64,000 nt of DNA, taken from Ruegeria sediminis. Its GTDB lineage: Bacteria > Pseudomonadota > Alphaproteobacteria > Rhodobacterales > Rhodobacteraceae. A model generated the notes under the pieces. It had not been told where the DNA came from. It searched no databases and saw only the letters and a program-made list of their open reading frames with translations. Of the stretch, positions 41,248 through 52,830 are shown one piece after another; position 1 is the stretch's first letter, and every line of letters starts with the position of its first letter. Made by a program: the position numbers and the translations under genes. The stretch covers positions 62,001 through 126,000 of the forward strand of contig NZ_VCPD01000002.1 in NCBI RefSeq assembly GCF_005938215.1, written 5' to 3'.

Positions 41248-43290
41248 CTATGCCCTCCGGCGTCGGCGACGACCAGAAGTTTCGTCGTCGCCGCCCGTGT
41301 TGAATGACGGTGCGGGCAGGGTGACCACCTTGGCCAGTTCCGGGAACGGGTCGGTCTTGTGCGGGATCGCGTTCGCGGCCACGAAATGCTCCTGGAACTT
41401 GGGTTCGATCGCGGTTTCGACCTTTGTGATCTCGCGCACGACGCGTTCGATCTCGGCCCTTGAAGCGACGTTGCAGAGCGCGATCCGCGCGCCGGTGCCG
41501 GCAGCGTTGCCTGCGCTCGAAACCTTGTCCAGCGGCGCATCGGGGATCATTCCCAGCACCATGGCGTGTTTGGTCGAGATATGCGCGCCGAATGCGCCGG
41601 CCAGAACGACACGGTCCACCTTGTCCACGTTCATTTCGTCCATCAGCAGCCGCGCCCCGGCATAAAGCGCCGATTTGGCAAGCTGGATAGCGCGGATGTC
41701 GCCTTGCGTGACCGTGATGCGCGGTCCGCCATCGGCGGAGGAATCGTGAATCAGATAGGCGTGTGTGCGCCCTTCGGGAATGCACCGTTGGGTGCCGGTC
41801 TTTTCCGCCGAACCGATCAGCCCGCTTTCATCCAGCAGCCCTGCCATGCGCATTTCGGCCACGGCCTCGATGATGCCCGAACCGCAGATACCTGTGATGC
41901 CGGTAGTGGCGATGTCGGCGTCAAAGCCTTCCTCGTCCGACCATTTGTCCGAGCCGATCACACGGAAACGGGGTTCCTTCGTCACCGGATCGATCTCGAT
42001 CCGTTCGATGGCGCCCGGGGCGGCGCGCTGGCCCGAACTGATCTGTGCGCCTTCGAAGGCCGGACCGGTAGGCGAGGAACAGGCCAGAACGCGTGTGGTG
42101 TTGCCCAGCAGAATTTCGGCGTTGGTTCCGACATCGACGATCAGCACTAGGTCCTTGGACTTGCCGGGTTCTTCCGACAGTGCCACGGCGGCGCAATCTG
42201 CGCCCACATGGCCCGCGATGCAGGGCAGGATATAGACCTGCGCCCGCGCGTTGATCGTGGTCAGGTCCATTTCCCGAGCCGCAAGCGACATGCTTTCCGA
42301 GGTGGCCAAGGCGAAGGGCGCCTGACCCAGTTCCACCGGGTCCAGACCCAGAAGCAGATGGTGCATCACCGGGTTGCAGACAAAAACTGTCTCGACGATC
42401 AGGCCCGCGTCGATGCCCGCCTCGTCCGCGATTGCCGTAGCCAGATCGTTGATCGCCTCGCGGACGGCCTTGGTCATCTCCTTGTCGCCGCCGGGGTTCA
42501 TCATCGCGTATGACACGCGGCTCATCAGGTCTTCGCCGAAACGGATCTGCGGGTTCATGAGGCCCGAGGACGCCTTGACCTCACCGGTTTCCAGGTCGGT
42601 CAGGTGCGCGGCGATGGTGGTCGATCCGAGGTCGATCGCAAGGCCGTAGAGTCCGCCTTCGTGCAGGCCAGGCCAGATCTCGACGATCCGCGACACGTCG
42701 TCATTGTGTCCTTTGTGGAGCGCGACCGTGACTTCCCATTTGCCCTTGCGCAGCGTCGGCTGAAGCTTGGATAGCAGCGACAGGTCCGCCGAAACGGACT
42801 GAATGTCCCATTGCTGGCGCAGCGCCCGTTCCAGCCGTTCCAGATCGCCGGTGGGCGAGTGCATGTCCGGTTCCTCGACCACCACGAAGTATAGCCGCGT
42901 CGCCGGGTCCATGACGATTGCCCGCGCCGTGGCAGCCTTGCGGACCACTTGGCGGTGTACCTGGGACTCAGGCGGAACATCGATCACCACGTCGCCCTGC
43001 ACGGTGGCTTGGCAGCCGAGTCGCCGTCCGGTTTTCAGACCGCGCTTGTCGTCGTAACGCTGCTCGACCGCGTTCCATTCGCTGAGCGCGCCGTCCCTGA
43101 CCGTGACCCCATGCTTGGGAAACTCGCCATAGCTCGGGGTGATCTGGCATTTCGAGCAGATGCCGCGCCCGCCGCAAACCGAATCAAGATCGACGCCCAA
43201 CTGACGCGCGGCGGTCAGTATCGGGGTGCCGACCGGAAAATGGCCGCGTTTGCCGGACGGGGTAAAGACGACAAGAGGGTCGTTGGTCAT
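41248..43290 (-). CDS. Corrinoid-protein activating ASKHA/ferredoxin protein (RACE, RamA-like) with Arg-rich tail
   Basis: 680 residues from the ATG at 43288-43290; the upstream frame extension has no ferredoxin-like residues. The N-terminal 2Fe-2S domain carries Cys39, Cys44 and Cys47 (VCGGRGICSKC) and a later Cys in GCQATVQG. A linker is followed by the ASKHA ATPase: AIDLGSTTIAAHLTD, DVGTNAEILLGN and GSGIIEAVAEM. Such proteins use ATP to drive reduction of inactive Co(II) corrinoids back to Co(I) during methyl transfer. The C-terminus ends in RRRRRRA. Its gene is antisense to the methyltransferase operon across the ppk2/tRNA interval. The corrinoid protein it serves is not in the window. 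Confidence 0.9.
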   Translation of the reverse strand: MTNDPLVVFTPSGKRGHFPVGTPILTAARQLGVDLDSVCGGRGICSKCQITPSYGEFPKHGVTVRDGALSEWNAVEQRYDDKRGLKTGRRLGCQATVQGDVVIDVPPESQVHRQVVRKAATARAIVMDPATRLYFVVVEEPDMHSPTGDLERLERALRQQWDIQSVSADLSLLSKLQPTLRKGKWEVTVALHKGHNDDVSRIVEIWPGLHEGGLYGLAIDLGSTTIAAHLTDLETGEVKASSGLMNPQIRFGEDLMSRVSYAMMNPGGDKEMTKAVREAINDLATAIADEAGIDAGLIVETVFVCNPVMHHLLLGLDPVELGQAPFALATSESMSLAAREMDLTTINARAQVYILPCIAGHVGADCAAVALSEEPGKSKDLVLIVDVGTNAEILLGNTTRVLACSSPTGPAFEGAQISSGQRAAPGAIERIEIDPVTKEPRFRVIGSDKWSDEEGFDADIATTGITGICGSGIIEAVAEMRMAGLLDESGLIGSAEKTGTQRCIPEGRTHAYLIHDSSADGGPRITVTQGDIRAIQLAKSALYAGARLLMDEMNVDKVDRVVLAGAFGAHISTKHAMVLGMIPDAPLDKVSSAGNAAGTGARIALCNVASRAEIERVVREITKVETAIEPKFQEHFVAANAIPHKTDPFPELAKVVTLPAPSFNTGGDDETSGRRRRRRA

Positions 43291-43536
43291 GGGGGTCTGC
43301 CTTTGGTGTTCACGCGTATGCGGCGCAACATATGAATTTGACGCCAAAGGGAAAGGGCGTTGAACGGCAGGTTTTGGCCAGGTTGCGTCGTTTTTCGGCC
43401 GTTCAGGCGTTGGCAGCCCGGAAACCGAAGGCTCAGACAATACAGAACCGGTAGCGCGAAGTGGCGGCAGGGGCTTTCCCTCGGCCAAGAACCGTGCCAT
43501 AGGGTCACCGCCAAACGGGGCTTTGCATGGGGATGA

Positions 43537-44988
<1,452 letters not shown>

Positions 44989-45015
44989 TCGAATCGCGAT
45001 AGGCCGGATAACGCC

Positions 45016-46185
45016 ATGACCCCTTCCGCTCGCGTACAGGCCGCCATCGAGATCCTGGACGACATCCTCGCAGGGGCGCCCGCCGAAAAGGCCCTGACAG
45101 GTTGGGCGCGGCGCAGCCGGTTCGCCGGGTCCAAGGATCGGGCCGCGATCCGGGATCATGTCTTCGACGCGCTGCGTTGCAAAAGATCCTTTGCCGCTTT
45201 GGGCGGTGCCGAAACCGGGCGCGGGTTGATGCTGGGGTCGTTCCGTGCAGAGGGGCGTGATCCTGGCTCCGTTTTTACCGGCGAACGTCACGCGCCGGAT
45301 CCGGTCAGGGAAGGTGAAACCGGCCATGCGCCGCGCAGCGAGCCTGAACGCTTGGACATCCCCGATTGGCTTTGGCCTTCCTTCTCCAGCAGTTTGGGGT
45401 CCGAGAGCGAGCCTGTGGCGAAGGCATTGCAATGCCGCGCGCCGATTCACTTGCGGGTCAATCTGCGCAAGGCGACGGTACCTGATGCAATCGCAGCCTT
45501 GGCGCGGGACGGGATCGAGGTCGCACGGCACCTTGCTTGCGACACTGCGCTTGAGGTGACGTCCGGTGCGCGTGGGATTTCGCAGAACTCCGCCTATCTT
45601 GACGGGATGGTGGAACTGCAGGATGCGGCAAGTCAGGCTGTCGTCGCCGCATTGAATCTTGCACCCGGAATGCGCGTGCTGGACTATTGCGCAGGCGGCG
45701 GTGGCAAGACACTGGCGCTGGCCGCCAACGAGGGAGTCGAAGTCTTTTCCCACGACGCCGCGCCGGGAAGGATGCAGGATCTGCCCGTGCGCGCGAACCG
45801 CGCCGGTGTGAAGGTGACAACCATCGAAACGACCGGGATTGCCCGACTGGCACCTTTCGATCTGGTGCTGGTGGACGCGCCCTGCTCGGGAAGCGGATCC
45901 TGGCGGCGATCCCCGGCCGGGAAATGGGCGCTGACGGCGGAACGATTACAGGAACTGACGCACATTCAAGGCGATATCCTGGCGCAAGCGGCGTCTGTGG
46001 TGTCGGCCTCCGGCGTGCTTGCCTATGCAACCTGTTCCGTGTTGGATGAAGAGAATGGGCTGGTTGTAGAGACATTCCTGCAAGATCATCCGGATTGGGT
46101 GGAGATCCATCGCCAATCCTGGCTGGTTTCACAAGGAACCGACGGGTTCTTCACCTCTCACTTGACGCGAAACCGGGCGCGATAA
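45016..46185 (+). CDS. RsmB/NOP-family RNA (cytosine-C5) methyltransferase
   Basis: 389 residues. The SAM motif VLDYCAGGGGKTLALA is followed by the two-cysteine catalytic pair of m5C RNA methyltransferases: VDAPCSGSGSWRR and ATCSVLDEENG. An N-terminal NusB-like half is suggested by the residue pattern to about 120 but was not confirmed. It methylates a cytosine in 16S rRNA (RsmB-like) or another RNA. It follows guaB by 27 nt; the next gene is cckA with a CtrA box between. Confidence 0.88.
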   Translation: MTPSARVQAAIEILDDILAGAPAEKALTGWARRSRFAGSKDRAAIRDHVFDALRCKRSFAALGGAETGRGLMLGSFRAEGRDPGSVFTGERHAPDPVREGETGHAPRSEPERLDIPDWLWPSFSSSLGSESEPVAKALQCRAPIHLRVNLRKATVPDAIAALARDGIEVARHLACDTALEVTSGARGISQNSAYLDGMVELQDAASQAVVAALNLAPGMRVLDYCAGGGGKTLALAANEGVEVFSHDAAPGRMQDLPVRANRAGVKVTTIETTGIARLAPFDLVLVDAPCSGSGSWRRSPAGKWALTAERLQELTHIQGDILAQAASVVSASGVLAYATCSVLDEENGLVVETFLQDHPDWVEIHRQSWLVSQGTDGFFTSHLTRNRAR

Positions 46186-46211
46186 TAACAACGCAAGGTA
46201 GAGCTGGCGCG

Positions 46212-46226
46212 TTAAGCCGCGGTTAA
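46212..46226. promoter_or_regulatory. CtrA-type binding site upstream of cckA
   Basis: TTAA at 46212-46215, seven bases, TTAA at 46223-46226 followed by C: an exact match to the full CtrA consensus TTAA-N7-TTAAC. It is 50 nt upstream of the cckA ATG. CckA is the kinase that feeds the CtrA phosphorelay, so this would be a feedback loop. Binding is inferred from the motif alone. Confidence 0.6.
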
Positions 46227-46275
46227 CCCTTGCCGCGCGACGGTTCTACGAACACGTACCGTTCCGAGTTGCGTC

Positions 46276-48582
46276 ATGCCAGTTTCCACCGTTCCGTCGA
46301 CGCTCGCCTTCGGGCGGTATGCACCTCCGGTCGCACGCTACCTTGTCCTGTTATTGCTGGCGGTTTCGGCGCTGTGGGTCGCGGCTTTCGGAGGACTTCA
46401 CGCGCCATTTGCGAATGCGGTTGCCGTGACGGGGGCGTCGCTTTCACTGGTTCTCGCGGCAGTATTTCTGATGCGACTGCACCTTTCACTGAAGGCGGCG
46501 AGGCGACGGGCGGTCGTCGCGTCCATTATCGAGTTGGAAACATCGCCTTGCTTCGTGACCAACTCCGAAGGCGTCGTGCAATCGATCAACGAGGCCGCAA
46601 AACGGTTTTATCCCCAGGCTCCACGGGCAAGCCTGGATCGGGTTCTCAGGGCAACCTTGGCCAATCCCAATGCCGTTCTCTTTCGGCTTCAGTCGCGAGC
46701 CAGATCCGAAGGGCGTGCGGATGAAGTGCTTGCGACCAGACATGGCAGGGTGCGAATGACCGTACGCTGTCTGGGTGACGACCATTATGTCTGGAGGTTC
46801 GGTGCCCGTTGCTGCTGTTCGGGATGGGGTGACGACGATGTGCTCCCCTCATTGCCAATCCTGACGGTCGGAAGGGGCGGAACCGTTCTTTCGATGAACA
46901 AGGCGGCACGTGAGATGATCGGGTCCGAGGTTTCGTCGCTCCACCGCCTGTTTGTTGACCAACCCGTCAAGTTTGATGTCGTCAGCCGGATTCAAACCAA
47001 TGGAGGCGTCGTTTCGGTCGTGGCCGCGGAACTTTCCAAGGCGGACGCGTCCCAAGACATGTTGCTGATTCCCCTTCGGTCGGAAACGGAAGTCCGCGGA
47101 AGCACCTCTTTCGCGGAATTGCCTGTACCGCTGATGCGGTTGTCCCCGACCGGCCTTATTCTCGAAGCCAACCGGCTGGCCACTCAACTTTTGGGTGGGC
47201 GGCTGTCCGAAGACACGACGATCGAGCAGGTCATGCAGGGGCTCGGTCGACCGATCAAGGACTGGTTGCGCGAAACCGTCGATCTGGTAGCGGCTCCCAG
47301 ATCCGAATTTCTCCGCCTGAACCGCAACGACACGGAGATGTTCGTTCAGGTCACGCTGAATCGCGTCACGCGGGACGGTGAGGTCGGCCTGATCGCGGTG
47401 CTGAATGACGCGACCGAACTTAAAACCCTTGAGGCGCAGTTCGTGCAAAGCCAGAAAATGCAGGCAGTGGGTCAGCTGGCGGGGGGCGTCGCTCATGACT
47501 TCAATAACCTTTTGACCGCGATTTCAGGATATTGCGACCTATTGTTGCTGCGCCACGATCAGAGCGATCCGGACTATGGCGACCTCGTGCAGATCAACCA
47601 GAACGCAAACCGGGCCGCCGCGCTCGTCAGTCAATTGCTGGCGTTTTCGCGCAAGCAAACCTTGCGGCCCGAAACGCTGGATCTGCGGGACACGCTCTCG
47701 GATCTGATTCACCTGCTCAATCGCTTGGTCGGAGAAAAGATCACCCTTACGCTCAGCCACGATCCCGTGCTGAAACCGGTGCGCGCGGACAAACGGCAGT
47801 TGGAGCAAGTGTTGATGAACCTTGTCGTCAACGCCCGCGACGCGATGCCGGAGGGCGGAGAGGTTCGCATCGAAACCGAAGTGGTGTCTCTGACCCAGCC
47901 GTTGGTGCGCGATCGGGCAATTCTTCCGGCCGGTGAATATGTCTTGGTAAAGGTGATCGATTCAGGCGTGGGGATCGCACCCGACAAGCTGCAGAAGGTG
48001 TTTGAACCCTTCTATACGACCAAGCGGACAGGCGAGGGAACCGGGCTTGGCCTTTCGACCGTATACGGAATCGTCAAGCAGACGGGTGGGTATATTTTTG
48101 TCGACAGCGTCGAAGGGAGCGGGTCAGAGTTTTCGATTTTTCTGCCGGTCTACTCTCGAATCGATGAACCCGAACCTCTGGAACAAGCGCCGGCGGCAAG
48201 ACAGTCTCCCAAACACGGCGAAGGTGTCGTACTGCTGGTCGAAGACGAAGCGCCGGTTCGCGCATTCGCGTCGCGAGCATTGCGCTTGCGCGGTTATACA
48301 GTCCTGGAGGCCCATTCCGGCGAAGAAGCCTTGCGACTGCTAGAAGACAAGAGCCTGTCCGTCGACGTATTTGTGACCGATGTGGTCATGCCGGGCCTTG
48401 ACGGGCCAAGCTGGGTGCGGCGGGCATTGGTCGAGCGGCCACAAGTAAGGGTGATCTTCATGTCCGGCAATGCCGAAGGCGCCTTTGGCGATTCCGGCCC
48501 CGAAATAGCCGGTTCCGTATTCTTGGCAAAACCGTTCTCGCTGAACCAGTTGACTGAAACGGTGTATCAGCAATTGAGCTAG
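46276..48582 (+). CDS. cckA: Hybrid sensor histidine kinase CckA
   Basis: 768 residues. Two N-terminal transmembrane helices (about 20-38 and 48-68) are followed by PAS-like sensor regions and the HisKA box GGVAHDFNNLLTAISGY with His407 as the phospho-site. The HATPase domain (DSGVGIAPDKL, GTGLGLSTVYGIV) and a C-terminal receiver domain with phospho-acceptor Asp702 (FVTDVVMPGLDG) follow. This is the CckA architecture of alphaproteobacteria, which phosphorylates ChpT and so CtrA. In Rhodobacterales the pathway controls motility, gene-transfer agents and similar traits. A CtrA-type box lies in its promoter region. Confidence 0.94.
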   Translation: MPVSTVPSTLAFGRYAPPVARYLVLLLLAVSALWVAAFGGLHAPFANAVAVTGASLSLVLAAVFLMRLHLSLKAARRRAVVASIIELETSPCFVTNSEGVVQSINEAAKRFYPQAPRASLDRVLRATLANPNAVLFRLQSRARSEGRADEVLATRHGRVRMTVRCLGDDHYVWRFGARCCCSGWGDDDVLPSLPILTVGRGGTVLSMNKAAREMIGSEVSSLHRLFVDQPVKFDVVSRIQTNGGVVSVVAAELSKADASQDMLLIPLRSETEVRGSTSFAELPVPLMRLSPTGLILEANRLATQLLGGRLSEDTTIEQVMQGLGRPIKDWLRETVDLVAAPRSEFLRLNRNDTEMFVQVTLNRVTRDGEVGLIAVLNDATELKTLEAQFVQSQKMQAVGQLAGGVAHDFNNLLTAISGYCDLLLLRHDQSDPDYGDLVQINQNANRAAALVSQLLAFSRKQTLRPETLDLRDTLSDLIHLLNRLVGEKITLTLSHDPVLKPVRADKRQLEQVLMNLVVNARDAMPEGGEVRIETEVVSLTQPLVRDRAILPAGEYVLVKVIDSGVGIAPDKLQKVFEPFYTTKRTGEGTGLGLSTVYGIVKQTGGYIFVDSVEGSGSEFSIFLPVYSRIDEPEPLEQAPAARQSPKHGEGVVLLVEDEAPVRAFASRALRLRGYTVLEAHSGEEALRLLEDKSLSVDVFVTDVVMPGLDGPSWVRRALVERPQVRVIFMSGNAEGAFGDSGPEIAGSVFLAKPFSLNQLTETVYQQLS

Positions 48583-48819
48583 CCGGGCAAAGAATGGTCA
48601 CTAAAAGTGCGCCCTAAGTCACGAAAAATATATATTTATGTTCGAGTTTCGCCTACTTCTCTAGGCCCCAATGGAAAACTTGGCGGTTCAATTTGGCCGC
48701 GCTTTGGTTCTCGTGAGAGACGATTTTTGGACCCGACGCATCCTGCGTTCTCACGACGCCAAATCCACGTAAACGACTCCTTAACTCAATTCCGCAAATC
48801 TCATCTGCAGAAGTTTTGG

Positions 48820-48848
48820 TTGAAATGTTCTCATTTTGGTCCCATAAG
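48820..48848 (+). promoter_or_regulatory. Putative recA promoter (-35 TTGAAA, -10 CATAAG)
   Basis: TTGAAA at 48820-48825 and CATAAG at 48843-48848 are separated by 17 bp. They lie 71-99 nt upstream of the recA ATG and the -10 abuts the SOS box, so LexA bound there would block polymerase. Confidence 0.55.
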
Positions 48849-48863
48849 GAACAAGAGGCGAAC
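48849..48863. promoter_or_regulatory. Alphaproteobacterial SOS box (LexA site) upstream of recA
   Basis: GAAC at 48849-48852, seven bases, GAAC at 48860-48863. This is the direct-repeat LexA target GTTC-N7-GTTC of alphaproteobacteria read on the opposite strand. It sits 56 nt before the recA start. Confidence 0.8.
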
Positions 48864-48918
48864 AAAGCAGCGATTGCCGCCCGGCCACGGGTGTGACAAA
48901 AAGAAAGCGAACAGGACA

Positions 48919-49986
48919 ATGGCGGATCTTCTGACGATGAGCAGCAAGCAGAACCCGGACAAGCAAAAGGCGCTGGACAGCGCGTTGGCCCAGATCGAAC
49001 GCCAGTTCGGCAAGGGCTCGATCATGAAGCTGGGCGGTGAAAACCCCATCCAAGAGATCGAGGCCAGTTCCACCGGCTCTCTGGGGTTGGATATCGCGTT
49101 GGGAATAGGCGGGCTGCCGATGGGGCGGATCGTCGAGATTTACGGGCCGGAAAGTTCGGGTAAGACAACGCTGACGCTGCATTGCATCGCCGAGCAACAA
49201 AAACGCGGCGGCGTCTGCGCTTTTGTCGATGCCGAACACGCCTTGGACCCGCAATATGCCCGAAAGCTGGGTGTCGACCTGGACGAACTGCTGATCTCGC
49301 AGCCCGATACCGGGGAACAAGCCCTCGAGATCACCGACACGCTGGTCCGCTCGGGTGCCGTGAACATGGTGGTGGTCGATTCGGTGGCGGCCTTGACCCC
49401 GAAATCGGAACTGGAAGGCGACATGGGCGATAGCAGCGTCGGTGTGCAAGCCCGTCTGATGAGTCAGGCGATGCGCAAGCTGACTGCCTCGATCAGCCGC
49501 TCGAAATGCATGGTGATCTTCATCAACCAGATCCGCATGAAGATCGGCGTGATGTTCGGCAGCCCCGAAACCACCACCGGTGGCAACGCGCTGAAGTTCT
49601 ACAGCTCGGTGCGCCTGGACATTCGCCGCATCGGCGCGATCAAGGACCGGGATGAGGTCGTTGGAAACCAGACCCGCGTGAAGGTTGTCAAGAACAAGGT
49701 GGCGCCGCCTTTCAAGCAGGTGGAATTCGACATCATGTATGGCGAAGGCATCTCGAAGATGGGCGAGTTGCTGGATCTGGGCGTCAAGGCCGGCGTGGTC
49801 GAAAAATCCGGATCCTGGTTCAGCTATGGCGACGAAAGGATCGGGCAGGGGCGGGAAAACGCCAAGCAATACCTGCGCGAGAACGACCGCGTCGCGCTTG
49901 AGATCGAAGACAAGATCCGCGCAGCGCATGGGCTCGAATTCGACATGGCGTCTTCCGCGGAGGAAGACGATATCCTCGAAGCCTGA
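48919..49986 (+). CDS. recA: Recombinase RecA
   Basis: 355 residues from the ATG at 48919 ([13 protein letters not shown]); the frame extends 312 nt upstream but crosses the promoter. Walker [10 protein letters not shown] is present, as are the Walker B strand [10 protein letters not shown] and the loop-1/2 region [19 protein letters not shown]. The C-terminal acidic tail [11 protein letters not shown] is typical. It forms the nucleoprotein filament for homologous recombination and triggers LexA autocleavage. It is followed by a strong terminator and then alaS. Confidence 0.98.
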   Translation: MADLLTMSSKQNPDKQKALDSALAQIERQFGKGSIMKLGGENPIQEIEASSTGSLGLDIALGIGGLPMGRIVEIYGPESSGKTTLTLHCIAEQQKRGGVCAFVDAEHALDPQYARKLGVDLDELLISQPDTGEQALEITDTLVRSGAVNMVVVDSVAALTPKSELEGDMGDSSVGVQARLMSQAMRKLTASISRSKCMVIFINQIRMKIGVMFGSPETTTGGNALKFYSSVRLDIRRIGAIKDRDEVVGNQTRVKVVKNKVAPPFKQVEFDIMYGEGISKMGELLDLGVKAGVVEKSGSWFSYGDERIGQGRENAKQYLRENDRVALEIEDKIRAAHGLEFDMASSAEEDDILEA

Positions 49987-50040
49987 CATCAACGAACCGG
50001 GGGATATCTTCCCGTCTATCCGGAACAACGAGAACATTGC

Positions 50041-50071
50041 AAACAAGGCGGTCTCGATAGCCGCCTTGTTT
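50041..50071 (+). terminator. Terminator after recA
   Basis: A perfect 11-bp stem, AAACAAGGCGG with CCGCCTTGTTT, encloses a 9-nt loop and is followed by CGTT. It separates recA from alaS. Confidence 0.75.
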
Positions 50072-50159
50072 CGTTCCATTGGTCAGTGTCCTGTGGACTA
50101 TCTCAGGGGACGCGGATAAACCTTCGCAGAACAAGTCGATTGCGCGCCGAGAGAGCCAA

Positions 50160-52829
50160 ATGCCCACGCTGAACGAGATCCGCTCAACCTTTTTGAACTA
50201 CTTTGCCAAACAGGGCCATGAAGTCGTCGCATCCAGCCCGCTGGTTCCCCGCAACGACCCGACCCTGATGTTCACCAACTCGGGCATGGTTCAGTTCAAG
50301 AACCTGTTCACCGGCGTCGAAACCCGCGACTACCGGCGGGCCACGACCGCGCAGAAATGCGTCCGGGCAGGCGGCAAACACAACGATCTGGACAATGTCG
50401 GCTACACGGCGCGGCACCACACGTTTTTCGAGATGCTCGGCAACTTTTCCTTCGGCGACTATTTCAAGAACGAGGCGATCCCATTTGCCTGGGAATTGAT
50501 CACTAGGGATTTCGGCATCGACAAGACGCGCTTGATGACCACGGTCTATCACACCGATGACGAGGCTTTCGAGATTTGGAAGAAAGTCGGCGTTCCAGAG
50601 GACCGGATCATCCGCATCAAGACCAGTGACAATTTCTGGCAGATGGGTCCGACTGGCCCCTGTGGCCCTTGTACGGAAATCTTCTACGATCACGGCGACC
50701 ATATCTGGGGCGGTCCTCCGGGTAGCCCGGACGAGGACGGAGACCGGTTCATCGAAATCTGGAACATCGTTTTCATGCAAAACGAACAGTTCGAGGACGG
50801 CTCGATGGTCGAACTCGACATGCAGTCGATCGACACCGGCATGGGTTTGGAGCGGATCGGCGCATTGCTACAGGGAAGCCATGACAACTATGACACCGAC
50901 TTGTTCAAGTCGCTGATCGAGGCGTCGGCGGATGCAACCAATGTGGATCCTTACGGGGACCAGAACGTTCACCACAGGGTGATTGCGGACCACCTGCGTT
51001 CGACCTCTTTCCTGATCGCGGACGGCGTCATGCCGTCGAATGACGGGCGCGGGTATGTCCTGCGGCGGATCATGCGCCGTGCCATGCGGCATGCCCACCT
51101 GCTGGGGGCCAAGGATCCGGTCATGCACCGGTTGGTTCCCGCGCTGGTGCAACAGATGGGCGCGCAATATCCCGAACTCGGTCGCGCTCAGGCCTTGATC
51201 GAGGAAACGCTGCTGCTGGAAGAAACCCGGTTCAAGCAGACACTCGATAGGGGTCTGAAACTGCTCGACGATGAATTGGCTGCGTTGCCGGACGAGGCGC
51301 CATTGCCCGGCGATGCGGCGTTCAAGCTATATGACACCTATGGGTTCCCGCTGGATTTGACTCAGGACGCCCTGCGCGAAAAGGGCAGGGCCGTCGATAC
51401 CGACGGCTTCGATGTTGCCATGGCCGAACAAAAGGCGAAGGCGCGCGCGGCTTGGGCCGGATCCGGCGAAGCAGCGGATCTGGCCGTGTGGTTCGATGTC
51501 GTCGACGCGGCGGGCGCTACGGATTTTCTGGGTTACGATACAGAAAAAGCCGAAGGGCAAGTGGCCGCTCTGGTGGTCGACGGAGTGATCGTCGACAAGA
51601 TCGCCGAGGGCAACAGCGGCTGGATCGTAGTCAACCAGACGCCGTTTTACGGCGAGGCCGGTGGTCAGGTCGGGGATACCGGTGTCATTCGCCGGCTGGA
51701 GAACCGCGATCAGGTCGCGATCGTCGAGGACACCAAGAAATTCGCAGAGGGCAAGGTCTATGCCCACAAGGTCACGGTCGAGCGCGGGACCTTCGCCAAG
51801 GGCGAGCCGGTCGAGTTGGAGGTCGATCACGCCCGGCGGACGGCCATTCGCGCCAACCATTCGGCAACCCACCTGCTGCACGAGGCTTTGCGGGAGACGC
51901 TGGGCGCACACGTGGCCCAAAGGGGATCACTGAATGCCGACGATCGTCTGCGCTTCGACTTCAGTCATTCCAAGGCGCTCACCGAAGATGAATTGGATCG
52001 GGTTGCTTCGGAAGTGAACCGGTTCATTCGGCAGAACTCCAGGGTGGAAACCCGGATCATGACGCCGGACGATGCCCGCGCGCTTGGCGCACAGGCGCTG
52101 TTCGGGGAGAAATACGGGGACGAGGTGCGGGTCGTGTCGATGGGCCGCGCCGAAACCGGTAAGGGTCATGACGGAATGACCTATTCCATCGAGCTGTGCG
52201 GCGGCACCCATGTCAAACAGACCGGCGATATTGGCACGTTTGTCCTGCTGGGTGACAGCGCCTCTGCCGCCGGTGTCCGGCGGATCGAGGCGCTCACTGG
52301 TGGGGCGGCTTTCGAACATCTGTCTCAGGAAGCCACGCGCATGTCCGAGGTGACGGCCATTCTCAAGGCCCAGCCATCAGACGTGGTCGAGCGGGTTCGT
52401 GCACTGATGGATGAGCGCAAGGCGCTGCAGAACGAAGTCGCGCAGCTGCGCCGCGAACTGGCGATGGCAGGCGGAGCCGGGCAGGGCGGCGGCGATGCGC
52501 GCGAGGTGAACGGCATCCGTTTCCTGGCCCAATCCCTGACCGGAGTATCGGGCAAGGACCTTCCGGCCCTGATCGATGAACACAAGGAACGGATCGGATC
52601 GGGTGCAGTGCTGTTGATTGCCGATGCCGGCGGCAAGGCCGCCGTGGCGGCCGGCGTCACCAACGACCTGACGGACAAGGTGTCGGCCGTGGACCTCGTG
52701 AAGGCGGCGGTCGCCGAACTTGGCGGTAAGGGCGGGGGTGGCCGCCCCGACATGGCGCAGGGCGGCGGCAAGGATGCGGCCAACGCCGCAGCGGCGATCA
52801 AGGCCGCGGAACAAGTACTGGGAGGTTGA
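50160..52829 (+). CDS. alaS: Alanyl-tRNA synthetase
   Basis: 889 residues from the ATG at 50160. The class II catalytic core begins [18 protein letters not shown] and contains [14 protein letters not shown] and the [10 protein letters not shown] strand. The editing domain carries the zinc-type motifs [11 protein letters not shown] and CGGTHV, and a DHHA1-like C-terminal domain closes the protein. It charges tRNA-Ala and clears mischarged Ser/Gly. Its stop lies 1 nt before the ATG of the DUF1330 gene. Confidence 0.98.
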   Translation: MPTLNEIRSTFLNYFAKQGHEVVASSPLVPRNDPTLMFTNSGMVQFKNLFTGVETRDYRRATTAQKCVRAGGKHNDLDNVGYTARHHTFFEMLGNFSFGDYFKNEAIPFAWELITRDFGIDKTRLMTTVYHTDDEAFEIWKKVGVPEDRIIRIKTSDNFWQMGPTGPCGPCTEIFYDHGDHIWGGPPGSPDEDGDRFIEIWNIVFMQNEQFEDGSMVELDMQSIDTGMGLERIGALLQGSHDNYDTDLFKSLIEASADATNVDPYGDQNVHHRVIADHLRSTSFLIADGVMPSNDGRGYVLRRIMRRAMRHAHLLGAKDPVMHRLVPALVQQMGAQYPELGRAQALIEETLLLEETRFKQTLDRGLKLLDDELAALPDEAPLPGDAAFKLYDTYGFPLDLTQDALREKGRAVDTDGFDVAMAEQKAKARAAWAGSGEAADLAVWFDVVDAAGATDFLGYDTEKAEGQVAALVVDGVIVDKIAEGNSGWIVVNQTPFYGEAGGQVGDTGVIRRLENRDQVAIVEDTKKFAEGKVYAHKVTVERGTFAKGEPVELEVDHARRTAIRANHSATHLLHEALRETLGAHVAQRGSLNADDRLRFDFSHSKALTEDELDRVASEVNRFIRQNSRVETRIMTPDDARALGAQALFGEKYGDEVRVVSMGRAETGKGHDGMTYSIELCGGTHVKQTGDIGTFVLLGDSASAAGVRRIEALTGGAAFEHLSQEATRMSEVTAILKAQPSDVVERVRALMDERKALQNEVAQLRRELAMAGGAGQGGGDAREVNGIRFLAQSLTGVSGKDLPALIDEHKERIGSGAVLLIADAGGKAAVAAGVTNDLTDKVSAVDLVKAAVAELGGKGGGGRPDMAQGGGKDAANAAAAIKAAEQVLGG

Positions 52830-52830
52830 G

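Larger units (their letters stand above)
48583..48918. other. Intergenic region between cckA and recA
   Basis: 336 bp. The distal part carries the recA promoter and SOS box. The proximal part contains an AT-rich stretch (AAAAATATATATTTATG near 48623) that might serve as promoter or upstream element. An open frame joins to recA from 48607 but its residues are not conserved-looking. Confidence 0.55.

Noticed and set aside
48607..48918. N-terminal extension of RecA by about 104 residues
   Set aside because: The extension crosses the promoter and SOS box and RecA proteins begin near the ATG at 48919.
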